The translations under genes were made by a program, and so were the position numbers. Positions 1-6,391 of a DNA stretch of 9,565 nucleotides are shown one piece after another. The DNA is from Planctomycetota bacterium (GTDB taxonomy: Bacteria; Planctomycetota; UBA1135; UBA2386). The stretch is taken from the NCBI GenBank assembly GCA_020425915.1, contig JAGQQZ010000691.1, positions 1 to 9,565 of the forward strand. The letters are read 5' to 3'. Position 1 is the stretch's first letter. Each line of letters starts with the position of its first letter. Below the pieces are notes generated by a model that saw nothing but the letters and a program-made list of their open reading frames with translations, was not told the origin of the DNA and did no database searches.

Positions 1-1
1 C

Positions 2-514
2 GAGGAGATCGTCGCGACGGCGACGACGGCGCCGAGCGGCGCGAACAAGCAGCCTTGGCGCTTCGTCTGTGTCCAGGATCTCGACACCAAGCGGAAGATC
101 CGCGCCGCGGCCGAGCGCGAGGAGCGTGAGCTCTACGCGCACCGGGCCAACGCCGAGTGGCTCGCCGATCTCGAGCCGCTCGGCACGGACGCGAACAAGG
201 AGTTCCTCGAGGTCGCGCCCTGGCTGATCGTCGTCTTCAAGCTGCTACGCGCCGACGGCGGCGGCCAGCACTACTATCCGACCGAGTCGGTCGGGATCGC
301 GTCGGGCATGTTGCTCGCCGCCGCGCAACAAGCGGGGCTCGCGACGCTGACCCACACGCCGAGCCCGATGGGCTTCCTGCGCGAGGTGCTCGGGCGGCCC
401 GAGCACGAGCGGCCGTTCCTCCTGATCCCGCTCGGGTACCCTGCCGAGGGGTGCGAGGTGCCGCAGGTCGCGTCGCAGCGCAAGCCGCTCGACGAGGTCA
501 TGATCGTCGTGTGA
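2..514 (+). CDS. Iodotyrosine deiodinase-like nitroreductase-family flavoprotein (5' end missing)
   Basis: Only the C-terminal 170 residues are visible, reading from base 2 to a TGA at 512-514; roughly 50 N-terminal residues would lie upstream. The fold is FMN-dependent nitroreductase. The FMN-side motif APSGANKQPW is at fragment residues 10-19, and the tail ERPFLLIPLGYP followed by RKPLDE is very like animal iodotyrosine deiodinase (IYD). From memory of the family, human IYD grips the substrate zwitterion with Glu157, Tyr161 and Lys182. The fragment has E41, Y45 and K66 with the same 4- and 21-residue spacing, between REERELY and NKEFL. This supports a reductive dehalogenase acting on halogenated tyrosine rather than a general nitroreductase, although the bacterial substrate is unknown. 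The missing N-terminus should carry the arginine-rich FMN phosphate contact. Family is near certain; the IYD subfamily is likely. Confidence 0.85.
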   Translation, partial: EEIVATATTAPSGANKQPWRFVCVQDLDTKRKIRAAAEREERELYAHRANAEWLADLEPLGTDANKEFLEVAPWLIVVFKLLRADGGGQHYYPTESVGIASGMLLAAAQQAGLATLTHTPSPMGFLREVLGRPEHERPFLLIPLGYPAEGCEVPQVASQRKPLDEVMIVV

Positions 515-526
515 CCGGACGGTGCT

Positions 527-1669
527 TCAGCCGCGCTCGGTCGACTGCCGCGCGGCCCATTGGGACCAGTCCTTCGGCTCCGGACCGGGGTCGCTGTCGC
601 ACAGGAGTTCGAGCGCCCGGCGGTACGAGCGGATCAGCTGCAAGCGTCGCGTGGTCACCGAGAACAACGTCGCGTCGAGCACCACGCCGTCCTGGACGAC
701 GTCGATCTTCGGATCGGCGATGAAGGCGGCCTGCGCGACCTCGACGTCGAAGTCGCGGACGTAGGACGTCTGCCGCGTGACGGCGATGTAGCCGCGCGTC
801 GCCCCGCCGGGGAGGGCACTGGCTCCTGCGGCGATCCCGGCGTGGACGAGGACGGGGATCGCAGCGTGGTGACCGAGGTTGGCGAACGCCTCAGCGGTAC
901 GCGTGCGGATCGACAGCTGGTTGGCGAGCAGGCCGGGCGACAAGTAGCCGATCGACTCCTCGGGATCGACCGTCGCGGCCCGCGTGCGCATCGCGTCACG
1001 CCGGACGTTGGCATTCGCGTCGACGATTGCCGTGCGCAGCACGAATCGCGTGTCGTCGGCGTCACCCCGGCGGGCGAGCGCGCGCAGGGCCGCGAGCCGG
1101 CGGGATGCGCTGCCAGCGCTGCGAGCTTGCTTGCGGAGCTCGGCGCGGCCGTCCTCGAGGCCGGCGAGCACACACTCGATGGCGCGAACCTTCTCGTCGC
1201 GTTCCGCGCCGACGAGGGCGAGCAGCGCGCGGACGCGGACCGGCGGGTTGGCCTGACGCTTCGACGCCGACAGGAGTTCGGGCTCCAGGCTGCCGAGGAA
1301 CCGGTCGAGTCGTAGCGCCGCGGCGTCGCCCTTTACCTCGACAGCGAGCGCGTCGCGCAGGTGGCGCCACATTCGCACCTCGAGTCCGAATCGTTTCGCC
1401 AACGAGGCCAGCTCGAGCGCCGCGTGCGGCTCGTCGCCGAAGCGCTGGGCGACCCGATCCAACTCGGCGAGCAGTTCATCGCGCGTGCGCTCGCGCACGA
1501 TCCGATCGCGCGCCACGGTGACCGAGCCGTCGAGCGTGGCGACGCGGACCGAGTCGCCGATCCGCTCGACCTCCCCGACGAGGACGGTGCCGTCGTCGAG
1601 CCGGATCTCCTGGGCCAGGAGGCCGGCGATCGTCAGGGGCAGGGCGAGCAGCGCGTGGGTGGGTTTCAT
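527..1669 (-). CDS. Exported HEAT-repeat protein of unknown function
   Basis: The protein is 380 residues from ATG 1667-1669. The frame stays open 11 codons further upstream, but this ATG follows an ideal GAGGAG ribosome site and begins a typical signal peptide (MKPTHALLALPLTIAGLLAQ), so it is preferred. Residues 21-60 form a short beta-rich module (IRLDDGTVLVGEV, then VTVARDRIVRE) of a type often seen at the start of exported planctomycete proteins. Residues 65-280 are Ala/Leu/Arg-rich helical pairs resembling HEAT or PBS-lyase-like repeats, for example RLAALRALARRGDADDTRFV and NVRRDAMRTRAATV. Residues 280-380 are less repetitive and I recognise nothing in them. No catalytic motif is visible; a periplasmic protein-binding scaffold is a guess. 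The gene ends 12 bp from the convergent deiodinase-like gene and is divergent from the LolA-like gene. Confidence 0.75.
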   Translation of the reverse strand: MKPTHALLALPLTIAGLLAQEIRLDDGTVLVGEVERIGDSVRVATLDGSVTVARDRIVRERTRDELLAELDRVAQRFGDEPHAALELASLAKRFGLEVRMWRHLRDALAVEVKGDAAALRLDRFLGSLEPELLSASKRQANPPVRVRALLALVGAERDEKVRAIECVLAGLEDGRAELRKQARSAGSASRRLAALRALARRGDADDTRFVLRTAIVDANANVRRDAMRTRAATVDPEESIGYLSPGLLANQLSIRTRTAEAFANLGHHAAIPVLVHAGIAAGASALPGGATRGYIAVTRQTSYVRDFDVEVAQAAFIADPKIDVVQDGVVLDATLFSVTTRRLQLIRSYRRALELLCDSDPGPEPKDWSQWAARQSTERG

Positions 1670-1674
1670 CGAGG

Positions 1675-1680
1675 CTCCTC
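1675..1680 (-). promoter_or_regulatory. Strong Shine-Dalgarno of the HEAT-repeat gene
   Basis: The minus strand reads GAGGAG, five bases (CCTCG) and then ATG. This decides the start at 1669 over the longer open frame. It contrasts with hldD, murQ and the symporter in this window, which have no clear ribosome site. Confidence 0.75.
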
Positions 1681-1718
1681 CGGGCGCGCCGGGAGTTGGC
1701 ACGCGGTTTGTATCGTAT

Positions 1719-1750
1719 CCGGGCGTGATCCCCGTCGGGGCGACGCCCGG
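1719..1750. repeat. Nested GC-rich inverted repeat in a divergent promoter region
   Basis: CCGGGCGT (1719-1726) is perfectly repeated in inverse as ACGCCCGG (1743-1750). Inside it, CCCC (1730-1733) and GGGG (1737-1740) pair around a 3-base loop. The result is an 8-bp stem, a 3/2 internal loop and a 4-bp inner stem. There is no following T-run, so it does not look like a standard terminator. It lies between the candidate minus-strand -10 (1712-1717) and plus-strand -10 (1761-1766), which suits a regulator binding site shared by both genes. That role is inference only. Confidence 0.45.
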
Positions 1751-1812
1751 CCGAATGCGGTAGCGTCGCAGCGATGGGCCGTTACGCTCGATACCAAGGA
1801 ATCCGACCCGAC

Positions 1813-2700
1813 ATGAAGCGCGCCCTCCCGACGTTCGCCCTCGCGATCCTCGCGTCCGCCACGAGCGGCCTCTCGCAGGCCGTTGCCGACGAAACCGAAG
1901 TCAAGACCGTCCACGACCTCGTGGCGAAGATCCAGGCCCGCGAGGGGGCCGTGAAGTCCGTTCGGCTCGCCATGACCACGACCGGCGAGTTTCCCGGCGG
2001 CGCGACCTTTCGCACCGAGGGGACGCTCCGTGTCCTCGATGCGACACACTTCCATTCCAAGCTCGAGGCGAGTTTCGGCGACGAGATGACGAGCGAGTCG
2101 GAGACCGTCAAGACGCCGGACGGAGTCTGGATGCGCGAGCGCGATCCGGCCCAGGGCGAGGTGTTCGTGCGCATGGACAAGGACCTCATGGCCGATCTCG
2201 AGTCTGCGAGTCGCGCGCTCGGCGATGGGTCGCCGGCGATCGCGCCCGGCGTCGACCAGGCCGCCGGTCCGCTCGGCAGCAAGATGCTCGAGGACCTGGA
2301 CGCACAGTTCGCGCTGAAGGTCGAAGGCCCGCGAGTCGTCGATGGCCAGGAGGTCTGGACGGTCGACGGCGATCGTCGGGCCGGCGGCGACACCGTGGAC
2401 GACGAATTCGGACCGGCGGAGCGCGTCGCGGTCCTCGTGCGTCGGTCGGATTGTGCGCTGATCCGGATGACGACGTTCTCGAGCGGCAAGCCGCTCGTCG
2501 ACGTGAAGGTGACCTCGATCGAACTCGACGTCCCGATGGAGCCCGCGTCGTTCGAACTCGCGGTCCCGAAGCGTGCGCGCGTGGTCGACGTCATGGACCA
2601 TCCGCCCGCGCGTGCGCAGATCGAGCGGATCTTCGCGGAGGCGAAAGCGAAGGGTTGGAAGCGCGGTGGCGACGAGAAGGTCGACGACGGCGGGAAGTGA
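1813..2700 (+). CDS. Exported LolA-like (outer-membrane lipoprotein-sorting fold) protein
   Basis: From ATG 1813 the protein has 295 residues with a clear signal peptide (MKRALPTFALAILASATSGL, cleavage probably near the AVA-DE at 23-27). An in-frame ATG at 1774 would add 13 residues. I prefer 1813 because it gives a normal signal peptide and follows AAGGA at 1796-1800, although that 12-base spacing is long. Residues 30-125 alternate beta strands in the style of LolA/LolB-like proteins: a helix (VHDLVAKIQAREGAVKSV), then strands MTTTGEF, FRTEGTLRVL, FHSKLEASF and TPDGVWMRE. Residues 165-255 continue with strands (VVDGQEVWTVDGD, ALIRMTTFSSGKPL, DVKVTSIELDV, PASFELAVP). The tail is charged. The likely site is the periplasm, binding a lipid or lipoprotein, but such LolA-like exported proteins in this group have no proven role. 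The next gene, hldD, starts 47 bp downstream. Confidence 0.65.
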   Translation: MKRALPTFALAILASATSGLSQAVADETEVKTVHDLVAKIQAREGAVKSVRLAMTTTGEFPGGATFRTEGTLRVLDATHFHSKLEASFGDEMTSESETVKTPDGVWMRERDPAQGEVFVRMDKDLMADLESASRALGDGSPAIAPGVDQAAGPLGSKMLEDLDAQFALKVEGPRVVDGQEVWTVDGDRRAGGDTVDDEFGPAERVAVLVRRSDCALIRMTTFSSGKPLVDVKVTSIELDVPMEPASFELAVPKRARVVDVMDHPPARAQIERIFAEAKAKGWKRGGDEKVDDGGK

Positions 2701-2734
2701 CGCTTGGCGTGTGGTGCTCCGGCGAATGACCCGG

Positions 2735-2740
2735 TAGCCT
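2735..2740 (+). promoter_or_regulatory. Candidate -10 box of a leaderless hldD transcript
   Basis: TAGCCT fits TANNNT and lies exactly 7 bases before the GTG start at 2748, with no Shine-Dalgarno between. GGTAGC(C/G)T recurs 7 bases before the ATG at 1774. This spacing is what a leaderless mRNA would need. No good -35 box is seen, so support is modest. Confidence 0.35.
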
Positions 2741-2747
2741 GCCGCAC

Positions 2748-3725
2748 GTGTCCCAGCCAACGGTCGTCGTCACAGGTGCTGCCGGGTTCATCGGCGCGAG
2801 ATTCGTCGAGTCGTGCAACCGACGCCGGATCCCCGTCGTGTCGGTGGACGATCCGGAGTTCTTCGCGAGCCGTCCCGAGCATCGCGGCCTCGACTTCGGC
2901 GACGTGGTCGCGCCGGCTGACATCGCGGGCTGGCTCGGCTCGGCCGTGCCTCCGCGCGGTATCGTCCATCTCGGTGCGTGCACGGACACGACCGAACTCG
3001 ACGTCGACTACCTGAACCGCGTCAATCTCGAGGCGTCGCAGGTGCTCTGGAATTACGGCGCCGCCCACGACGTGCCGCTGGTCTATGCGAGCAGCGCCGC
3101 GACCTACGGTGGAGGTGAGCTGGGCTACGACGACGACCCGGCGAAGTTCGGCGAGCTCCGACCGCTCAACCCGTACGGCGACTCGAAGCTCCAGTTCGAC
3201 GTCTGGGCGCTCGAGCGGCACGCCGCGGGCGACCATCCGCCGGCTTGGAGCGGGTTCAAGTTCTTCAACGTCTACGGGTTCGGCGAGCGTCACAAGGGCC
3301 GCATGGCCAGCGTCGTGCTGCAGGCGTTCGACCAGATCCGGGCGAGCGGCAGCGTGAAGTTGTTCCGCAGCCACCGGGACGGAATCGCGGACGGCGAGCA
3401 GAAGCGGGATTTCATCCACGTCGACGACGTCGTCGACGTGTTGTGGTTCGCACTCGAGAAGCCGATCGAGTCGGGTGTGTTCAACCTCGGTACGGGTCGG
3501 GCCCGGACCTTCCTCGATCTGGTCCGAGCCGTGTTCGCCGCGCTCGACGTGCCCGAGGACGTCGTGTTCATCGACACGCCCGAGGACATTCGCGAGCGCT
3601 ACCAGTACTTCACCGAGGCGACCATGGATCGGCTCCGGGCGCAGGGTTACTCGAAGCCGTTCACCTCGCTCGAGGACGGTGTCCGCGCGTACGTCGGTCG
3701 CTTGCTCGAGGCCGCTCAGTCGTAG
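2748..3725 (+). CDS. hldD: ADP-L-glycero-D-manno-heptose 6-epimerase
   Basis: HldD (RfaD) converts ADP-D-glycero-beta-D-manno-heptose to the L-glycero epimer in the cytoplasm, the last step in making the heptose donor for the LPS inner core. It is a 325-residue short-chain dehydrogenase/reductase of the extended type. The NAD(P)-binding motif VTGAAGFIG is at residues 8-16, HLGACTDTTELD at 74-85, the ASSAATYG strand at 114-121, and the catalytic YGDSK pair Y143/K147. The family-specific block FNVYGFGERHKGRMASV is at 173-189; its K183 matches the second catalytic base (Lys178 of the E. coli enzyme, from memory). FNLGTGRARTF (245-255) and YSKPF near the C-terminus also match. The start codon is GTG; no ribosome site precedes it. 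At about 325 residues it is slightly longer than the E. coli protein (310). The stop overlaps the convergent namZ end by 10 bp. Confidence 0.93.
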   Translation: MSQPTVVVTGAAGFIGARFVESCNRRRIPVVSVDDPEFFASRPEHRGLDFGDVVAPADIAGWLGSAVPPRGIVHLGACTDTTELDVDYLNRVNLEASQVLWNYGAAHDVPLVYASSAATYGGGELGYDDDPAKFGELRPLNPYGDSKLQFDVWALERHAAGDHPPAWSGFKFFNVYGFGERHKGRMASVVLQAFDQIRASGSVKLFRSHRDGIADGEQKRDFIHVDDVVDVLWFALEKPIESGVFNLGTGRARTFLDLVRAVFAALDVPEDVVFIDTPEDIRERYQYFTEATMDRLRAQGYSKPFTSLEDGVRAYVGRLLEAAQS

Positions 3726-4897
3726 ATCCGGAACTTCGCGCGGCGTTGCTCGAACGCCTCGAGTTCCGCGGGCCAGCCGGCCATCACCTTCTCGGCGGGG
3801 AGCCCCTCGCGTAGCGCCTCGAACGTCGCTCGGTCGCAGAGCAGTCGTGGAATCCGGGTCGAGTCCCACTCGTCGGGGTGCAGGTCGCGCAGTGCGCACG
3901 CGATGCGGATGCCCAGCGCGACGGGGCGCAGCACCGCCCGGTCCGTGATCGAGATCTGCACTCCGCGACACGGTACTCCCGCGAACTTGCTCGAGTCCGG
4001 GGCGAACTCGATCGGCGTGAACGTCGCACCCGAGACCTCTCGGTTGAGGCGCCGGGCGAGCGATTGCGCGTCGAGCCATGGAGCGCCGATCCGCTCGAAC
4101 GGTGTGTCGGTGCCGCGTCCGACCGACAGGTTGGTGGTCTCCAGCAGGCCGACGCCCGGGTAGAGGATCGCCTGGTCGAGGCAGCGGATGTTCGGCGACG
4201 GGTCGATCCAGGTCAGACCGGTGCGGTCGAAGGTCGTCGCGCGGCTCCACCCTTCGCAGCGCACGACCTCGAGTTCGAGTTCGAGTCGGAGTTCGGCGCG
4301 CAGCATCCTGGCGAGTTCGCCGACGGTCATGCCGTGGCGGACCGGCAGCGTGTGGCAGCCGACGAAGCTCTGCGAGCCCTCGTCGAGCACGGGACCCGAT
4401 ATCCAATCGGCCCCGATCGGGTTCGGTCGATCGAGCACGACGAACCGGACGCCGTGTTCCGCCGCGGCTACCATCGCACCCTTCATCGTCGAGATGTACG
4501 TGTAGAAGCGCGTGCCGATGTCCTGGATGTCGAATACCAACGCATCGAGTCCGGTGAGCATCTCGGCCGTCGGAACTCGCGTCTTCCCGTACAGACTGTG
4601 GATCACGAGCCCGGTCCCGCCGTGCGCGGCGTCCTCGACGATCGCCTGGTCGAGCTTGCCGGCGAATCCGTGCTCCGGGCTGAACAGGGCGACCAGGTCG
4701 CATGCGTCGGTCGAGGCGAACGCGTCGACCGTCGAGCGGCCGTCGTTCGTGCGGCCGGTGTGGTTGGTGATCAGGCCGACGCGCATGCCGCGCAGGATGG
4801 CGAAACCGTCGCGCTCGAGTCGGTCGACCCCGGTCAGTACCTGGGCGGGCGTCGTGACGGCCAGCGCGAGGAGGAGAGCGGACACGTTTCGAATCAT
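3716..4897 (-). CDS. namZ: Exo-beta-N-acetylmuramidase NamZ (DUF1343 / GH171), exported
   Basis: NamZ-family enzymes remove MurNAc from the non-reducing end of peptidoglycan fragments. The protein has 393 residues from ATG 4895-4897; the open frame runs further up but those codons lie inside the symporter gene. A signal peptide (MIRNVSALLLALAVTTPAQV) places it outside the cytoplasm. Conserved family blocks appear in order: GLITNHTG (41-48), LFSPEHGF (71-78), GLVIHSLYG (96-104), VFDIQDIGTRFYTYISTM (121-138), LDRPNPIG (155-162), RHGMTVGEL (187-195), PSPNIR (233-238), YPGVGLLETTNLSVGRGT (246-263) and PFERIGAPW (266-274). The Glu of SPEHGF is a plausible catalytic acid, but I cannot prove it from sequence. 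The ATG overlaps the symporter TGA (ATGA), implying one transcript and coupled translation. With murQ divergent nearby, MurNAc salvage is the obvious role. Confidence 0.88.
   Translation of the reverse strand: MIRNVSALLLALAVTTPAQVLTGVDRLERDGFAILRGMRVGLITNHTGRTNDGRSTVDAFASTDACDLVALFSPEHGFAGKLDQAIVEDAAHGGTGLVIHSLYGKTRVPTAEMLTGLDALVFDIQDIGTRFYTYISTMKGAMVAAAEHGVRFVVLDRPNPIGADWISGPVLDEGSQSFVGCHTLPVRHGMTVGELARMLRAELRLELELEVVRCEGWSRATTFDRTGLTWIDPSPNIRCLDQAILYPGVGLLETTNLSVGRGTDTPFERIGAPWLDAQSLARRLNREVSGATFTPIEFAPDSSKFAGVPCRGVQISITDRAVLRPVALGIRIACALRDLHPDEWDSTRIPRLLCDRATFEALREGLPAEKVMAGWPAELEAFEQRRAKFRIYD
4271..4294. repeat. Short hexamer tandem repeat inside namZ
   Basis: Four consecutive hexamers (GAGTTC, GAGTTC, GAGTCG, GAGTTC) lie in the namZ coding sequence. 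On the coding strand they give the alternating acidic and leucine run RLELELE around residues 204-210, in a segment between conserved blocks. As the unit is six bases, slippage would keep the frame. It is probably a tolerated surface strand or helix rather than a functional signal. Confidence 0.5.
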
Positions 4898-6324
4898 GAC
4901 CAACGTTTTCGAAGCCAGAGGTGCGCGAGCATGCCACTCGAGAACGATGCCGTCGAGCCGATCAGGACGAACCATGGCCACGCGATACCGCCGCTCCACG
5001 CGGCGCACGACGTCGCCGTCAAGCCGATCGCGATCCCGAACAGCGCCGCATTCCGGTCGCTCGACCAACGTCCCAGCGCGAACACGCCGAGGATGATGCC
5101 GAGTGCGTAGCTCTGGATCGCCAGTGCGAGCCCGATGATGCTGTCGTCGAGGCGTTGAAGCATCGGCCCGGCGATGCCGACCGAGATCTGGGCGATGCCG
5201 AACCCGATCGTCGCCAACTTCGCGAGCCGCAGCCGCATCTCGTCCTCCCGCGCCGGGAGTAGGTCGTGGACGAGCGCGGTCGCCGTGGAGTTCAGCGAAC
5301 TCGACAGCGTCGACATCGCCGCCGAGAACACGGCGCCGAGCACGATCCCGAGAACTCCGGCGGGGAGTTCGTCGACGATGAAGGACGCGAACACCTCGTC
5401 GGATCGAGCGAAGGGACGGTCCGGTGGGTGTTGTGCGTAGAACGCGTAGAGCGCGGTTCCGATGACGAGGAAGAACGCGAACTGGAGGAACACCGCAGGC
5501 CCGCTGAGCGCGAGCGCGAGGCGCGCTTGGTGTTCGCTACGCGCGCAGAGGTAGCGCTGCACCATCAGCTGATCGACACCGTGCGTGCCGAACGCGACGA
5601 CGAAACCGCCGATCATCCCGGCCCAGAACTGGTACGGCTGCGCGAGGTCGAATCCGAAGTCGAACACCCGCAGCTTCCCGTCGGCCCGAGCCGTGTCGAC
5701 GATGGCGTCCAGGCCGCCGTCGACGGCTTGGATCATCAGCACGAGCGCGATCGCGGCGCCGCCGAGGTAGACCACGAGTTGCACGGCGTCGGTCCACACG
5801 ACGGCGCGGATCCCGCCGACGAGCGTGTACGCGATCGTCGCGATCCCGAGCAGGACGACCGAGGTCGTCAGGTCGAGGCCGGCGACATGCTGCAGCACGA
5901 TGGCACCGAGGAACAGCCGGAGCCCGTCGCCGAGTGTGCGGGTGACGAGGAACAGCAGGCTCGTCACTCGTCGCACGTCGGGTCCGAACCGTTCGTGGAG
6001 CACCTCGTAGGCGGTGAAGAACTTGCCGCGGAAGAACCTCGGAAGCAGCAGGAAGCTGACCGCCAGGCGACCCGCGATGTATCCGAGCGGGAGCTGGAGG
6101 AACGTGAGGTCGCCCTGCCACGCGACGCCCGGGACGCTGAGGAACGTCACCGTGCTGGTCTCGGTTGCGACGATCGACAGCAGTAGCGCCCACCATGGGA
6201 GGTCGCGCCCGCCGACCATGAAGTCCTCGGCCGAGCGGTTGCGTCGACCGTTCCAGATGCCGAACGCGACGACGGCGCCGACGTAGGTGGCGAGGATCGT
6301 CGCGTCGAGAGGGCCGAGGTTCAC
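4894..6324 (-). CDS. Sodium:solute symporter (SSS/SLC5 family), probable MurNAc importer
   Basis: From GTG 6322-6324 the protein has 476 residues, mostly membrane helices, as expected for the 13-14 helix SSS family. The open frame extends to 6456, but those extra residues are hydrophilic, overlap murQ and precede the usual first helix (LGPLDATILATYVGAVVAFGIW), so GTG is preferred. Family landmarks are SAEDFMVGGRDLPWWALLLS (31-50), ATETSTVTF (53-61), GGIRAVVWTDAVQ (170-182), FGTHGVDQLMVQRYL (245-259) and AAMSTLSSSLNSTATALVHD (335-354). The last matches the helix that supplies serines to the Na2 sodium site. The substrate cannot be read from sequence. Coupling to namZ and divergence from murQ argue for MurNAc or a MurNAc-containing fragment. 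The Tannerella forsythia MurT transporter, encoded with MurK and MurQ, is, as I recall, a precedent from the same family. Confidence 0.88.
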   Translation of the reverse strand: MNLGPLDATILATYVGAVVAFGIWNGRRNRSAEDFMVGGRDLPWWALLLSIVATETSTVTFLSVPGVAWQGDLTFLQLPLGYIAGRLAVSFLLLPRFFRGKFFTAYEVLHERFGPDVRRVTSLLFLVTRTLGDGLRLFLGAIVLQHVAGLDLTTSVVLLGIATIAYTLVGGIRAVVWTDAVQLVVYLGGAAIALVLMIQAVDGGLDAIVDTARADGKLRVFDFGFDLAQPYQFWAGMIGGFVVAFGTHGVDQLMVQRYLCARSEHQARLALALSGPAVFLQFAFFLVIGTALYAFYAQHPPDRPFARSDEVFASFIVDELPAGVLGIVLGAVFSAAMSTLSSSLNSTATALVHDLLPAREDEMRLRLAKLATIGFGIAQISVGIAGPMLQRLDDSIIGLALAIQSYALGIILGVFALGRWSSDRNAALFGIAIGLTATSCAAWSGGIAWPWFVLIGSTASFSSGMLAHLWLRKRWS

Positions 6325-6391
6325 CGGGGCAGCGTCGCGGCAGCGACCCGTGAGGGCAAGCGTGGCTTGCTCGCGATAGAGTCCGGACTCC
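6325..6391. promoter_or_regulatory. Divergent symporter-namZ / murQ control region with three dyads
   Basis: In 67 bp there are three inverted repeats: GTCGC-GGCA-GCGAC (6334-6347), GCAAGC-GTG-GCTTGC (6356-6370) and GAGTCCGGACTC (6379-6390). Their centres are about 22 bp apart, close to two helical turns. Toward the symporter, the minus strand shows TTGCCC (6354-6359), a 17-base spacer and GACGCT (6331-6336), six bases before its GTG. Toward murQ, TAGAGT (6377-6382) lies nine bases before the ATG. The middle dyad covers the minus-strand -35, and the right-hand dyad covers the murQ -10 and the bases just before its ATG, where a ribosome site would otherwise be. A repressor responding to MurNAc or MurNAc-6-phosphate could control both directions, but no regulator gene is in the window. 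If the symporter started upstream of 6324, part of this would be coding. Confidence 0.5.

Larger units (their letters stand above)
1670..1812. promoter_or_regulatory. Divergent intergenic region between HEAT-repeat and LolA-like genes
   Basis: This 143-bp stretch must drive both flanking genes. On the plus strand TAGCGT at 1761-1766 fits the TANNNT form of a -10 box and sits 7 bases before an in-frame ATG at 1774. If transcription starts there, the mRNA is either leaderless from 1774 or has a roughly 40-base leader to the ATG at 1813. On the minus strand TACGAT (1712-1717) is a possible -10 for the HEAT-repeat gene, giving a leader of about 35 bases that includes its strong ribosome site. No convincing -35 box is visible on either strand. 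A nested inverted repeat lies between the two candidate promoters and is listed separately. Confidence 0.4.

Noticed and set aside
531..555. Hairpin CCGCGC / GCGCGG near the convergent end of the deiodinase-like and HEAT-repeat genes
   Set aside because: It lies inside the HEAT-repeat coding end, has only 6 bp, and has no T-run on either strand; GC-rich coding DNA gives many such pairs.
3705..3763. 8-bp inverted repeat CTCGAGGC / GCCTCGAG flanking the hldD-namZ overlap
   Set aside because: The loop is 43 bases, and the arms are built around CTCGAG, which is abundant all over the window, so chance is the simpler explanation.
1782..4937. A very long minus-strand open frame of over 1000 codons
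   Set aside because: It lies opposite the LolA-like gene and hldD, and in a different frame from namZ. Its Arg/Ser/Pro-rich, low-complexity translation is typical of GC-rich shadow frames, whereas the genes it covers have clear family motifs.
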